Part shown: piece after piece, positions 62,327 through 64,000 of the stretch
Numbering within the stretch: the stretch's first letter is position 1
How the letters are laid out: each line of letters opens with the position of its first letter
Assembly (NCBI RefSeq): GCF_030915405.1
Contig: NZ_CP133262.1
Span: forward strand, 186,001-250,000
Length of the DNA: 64,000 bases
Source of the DNA: Neobacillus nitrireducens
GTDB taxonomy: Bacteria > Bacillota > Bacilli > Bacillales > Cytobacillaceae
Reading direction: 5' to 3'
Position numbers and translations under genes: made by a program
Notes under the pieces: generated by a model
What the model was told of the DNA's origin: nothing
Database searches by the model: none
Seen by the model: only the letters and a program-made list of their open reading frames with translations

Positions 62327-64000
62327 ATGACAAAAATAAACGAAATACTGACGCTGGATCTTCAGGAAGATATTAAGAGTGTGATCGATCTTGATGATCA
62401 CTCCGAAGTGGAAATCCAACAGGAAATTGAAACTTACATTGTGACCGAAGGAATCGGTCGGCATCTTTACAACTTCACTAACCAATTTACTTCCAATATA
62501 AAAGAAACTGGGGTTTGGTTGTCCGGCTTCTATGGATCAGGTAAATCCTACTTCGGCAAGATGCTGGGTTATATTATCGACAATCCGATGATTAACGGAA
62601 CACCTGCGAGAGAGCGATTTATCCCACGATTGAAAGGCGTGGCAGACGAAAGCCTAATTGAAAACTCCATCCGCAATCTTGAAGCGATCAATAGCAGAGT
62701 CGTGATTTTTGACGTAGCTAAACAGAACACAGACAAAAGTCTGGCATTCACTCTTTTTGCCAACTTCCTGAAAAGCCTTGGCTTCCGCGACGACTTATAC
62801 GGCTACATGGAGTTTGATTTGTTAATCGATGGTAAACTCGAAGAGTTTAAAAGTAAAGCCGAATCGCTCGAGGGACAGGAATGGGATAAGTTGAAAACCA
62901 GCAATCGTCAGGTTGCAAGGGTCATGCGGAAAGTGTTTGCTGAAATGGGTTATAGCGAAGCTGACTACGCTGATACACATCAAGTTTACAGTTCCGCTAT
63001 TGAGGATTTCTCTGCAAACAAGTTTAAAACTGAGCTTGAGAAATACTTGAAGCACCGGCCGGAGGAGACACTTGTCTTTATCTTCGATGAAGCCAGCGAA
63101 GCTATCAGCCAGAAGAAATTCACTTTATTGGATCTAGAGGGTCTTAGTGAAGCTCTTTCAAGTATCAGTAACAAAGTTTGGACCATCGCCATTGCTCAGG
63201 AAAAATTAGATGATGTTATTAACAATGCCAATGTGAACCGAAGTCAGTTGACCAAGGTAACGGATCGTTTTAAGACCAAGATTCACCTTGAATCAACAGA
63301 GGTTGATGTCATTATCAAAAACCGCCTACTCCAAAAAAAGGAAGCCGGATATCAGCAGCTTGTTAATTACCACAAAAATAACGAAGGGCTGGTATCTGAT
63401 GCGACCAATTTGAAATCATCATTTCCGACTAAAACTGCAAATGGGGATGAGTTTGCAACCTACTATCCATTCCATAAGTATCAGTTCGACATTCTTCAGA
63501 AGTTTTTATTTAGCTCCAATGCGTTGGTAGCCACTCAGATCGCTGCACGTGGAATGATCATTACAACTTTTGATATTCTCCGAAAACAGATGCGGAATAA
63601 GGAAATTTACAGTTTTACCCCGGGCTACGCTATATGTACCGAGGCACAAACAGCTCCACCCATTGGACTGGTTAGTAAATACGATACTGCAAGAAAGATT
63701 CTAAAAGAGCGCAGCAGCATCATTGACGGTGAAAAGCTGCTGAAGACGATTCACCTTATGGCTGATTCAGGAGTTGTTTCGCCGACAGTAGAGAATATCA
63801 CTAAAAGCTACATTTCTGATATTACAACTTACTATGATGTGAAGCCAGTCATTGAAGAGGCTCTCGGACTGCTGCTTGAAGCAAAAGTTCTGTTGCTTTC
63901 AAACAACAACTATAAAATTACTTCTGACCTTGAAGGCAAGCTCCTAGAAGAAATGAAGGACTTTGATGTTGAACTATTTAGCAAGAAAAGGTCTTTGATC
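62327..64000 (+). CDS. brxC: BREX ATPase BrxC, partial (runs off the window)
   Basis: 558 codons to the window end without a stop, from an ATG with GGGGAG in front. It opens with LTLDLQEDIKSVIDLDDHSEVEIQQEIETYIVT, then the Walker A GFYGSGKSYFGKMLG (about residue 68), and TLVFIFDEASEAIS as Walker B (about 250). It is the large P-loop protein of BREX. GC content appears higher than in the island. The pglX, pglZ and brxL genes are expected downstream. Confidence 0.93.
   Translation, partial: MTKINEILTLDLQEDIKSVIDLDDHSEVEIQQEIETYIVTEGIGRHLYNFTNQFTSNIKETGVWLSGFYGSGKSYFGKMLGYIIDNPMINGTPARERFIPRLKGVADESLIENSIRNLEAINSRVVIFDVAKQNTDKSLAFTLFANFLKSLGFRDDLYGYMEFDLLIDGKLEEFKSKAESLEGQEWDKLKTSNRQVARVMRKVFAEMGYSEADYADTHQVYSSAIEDFSANKFKTELEKYLKHRPEETLVFIFDEASEAISQKKFTLLDLEGLSEALSSISNKVWTIAIAQEKLDDVINNANVNRSQLTKVTDRFKTKIHLESTEVDVIIKNRLLQKKEAGYQQLVNYHKNNEGLVSDATNLKSSFPTKTANGDEFATYYPFHKYQFDILQKFLFSSNALVATQIAARGMIITTFDILRKQMRNKEIYSFTPGYAICTEAQTAPPIGLVSKYDTARKILKERSSIIDGEKLLKTIHLMADSGVVSPTVENITKSYISDITTYYDVKPVIEEALGLLLEAKVLLLSNNNYKITSDLEGKLLEEMKDFDVELFSKKRSLI

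Noticed and set aside
1..64000. CRISPR array
   Set aside because: No regularly spaced repeats of 24-40 bp and no cas genes were seen.
1..64000. Retron or DRT-type reverse transcriptase
   Set aside because: No YxDD-type reverse transcriptase motif was found in any long frame, including the group II intron.

Overview
The window looks like chromosomal DNA of a low-GC Gram-positive of the family Bacillaceae. The signs are an AT-rich composition, strong AGGAGG-type ribosome binding sites, GTG/TTG starts, a LexA (Cheo) box on a YolD-like gene, and Bacillus-type families (DUF2569, SHOCT, sunset domain, ImmA/IrrE). I cannot name the species. Nearly all of it is accessory DNA.

The main landmark is a 64-bp direct repeat at 2541-2604 and 59028-59091. 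Each copy is the 3' part (anticodon loop to CCA) of a tRNA-Sec (selC, anticodon TCA). A tyrosine integrase (2733-3866) sits just inside the left copy. Matching double integrase-arm-like repeats lie just inside (2688-2710) and just outside-left of the right copy (58877-58898). The 56-kb segment between the repeats is therefore best read as one genomic island. Neither repeat has the tRNA 5' half, so the intact selC should lie further left. The DNA left of 2541 (MazG-like pseudogene plus DUF2075 ATPase) and right of 59091 (a second tyrosine recombinase, then a type 1 BREX operon running off the end) would then belong to neighbouring units in a tandem array at the same tRNA locus.

Layout inside the island: 2.7-5.9 kb integrase, small HTH gene and relics. 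6-10.3 kb a large TPR protein with a PIN-like C-terminus, and a membrane protein. 10.7-12.1 kb an IS3-family element. 12.1-16.3 kb small genes and many decayed fragments. 16.4-18.4 kb an XRE / ImmA-IrrE / PIN-like toxin-antitoxin-type operon. 18.9-21.1 kb an exported YHYH protein and a lipoprotein nuclease. 21.1-21.8 kb an ORF-less group II intron. 21.9-31.6 kb small genes, including a LexA-box YolD gene, a DUF3800 pair, an ATP-dependent DNA ligase and a dead serine recombinase. 32.4-44 kb restriction: a complete type I system (hsdMSR), a dead Mrr, a YgjP-like metallopeptidase and a BcgI-like nuclease-methylase plus specificity subunit. 44-54.6 kb a sigma-region-4 protein, nucleases, a rolling-circle-type Rep module, an RNase H-like gene, and two diverged copies of a long structured non-coding sequence. 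54.7-58.1 kb a two-gene unit pairing a coiled-coil/DUF1566-like protein with an LRAT-like protein.

The common theme is defence and mobility: restriction, BREX, nuclease, PIN and toxin-antitoxin genes mixed with integrases, Rep, IS and intron pieces, and many pseudogenes. The best candidates for an undescribed system are the LRAT-like pair (54742-58073), the TPR-PIN gene (5964-9488), the repeated dso-like and long structured non-coding elements (4.6, 45 and 53.5 kb) and the inverted-repeat-bounded hairpin element at 15.5-15.85 kb. All family names come from reading motifs by eye, and coordinates of non-coding features are approximate unless an exact repeat is given.
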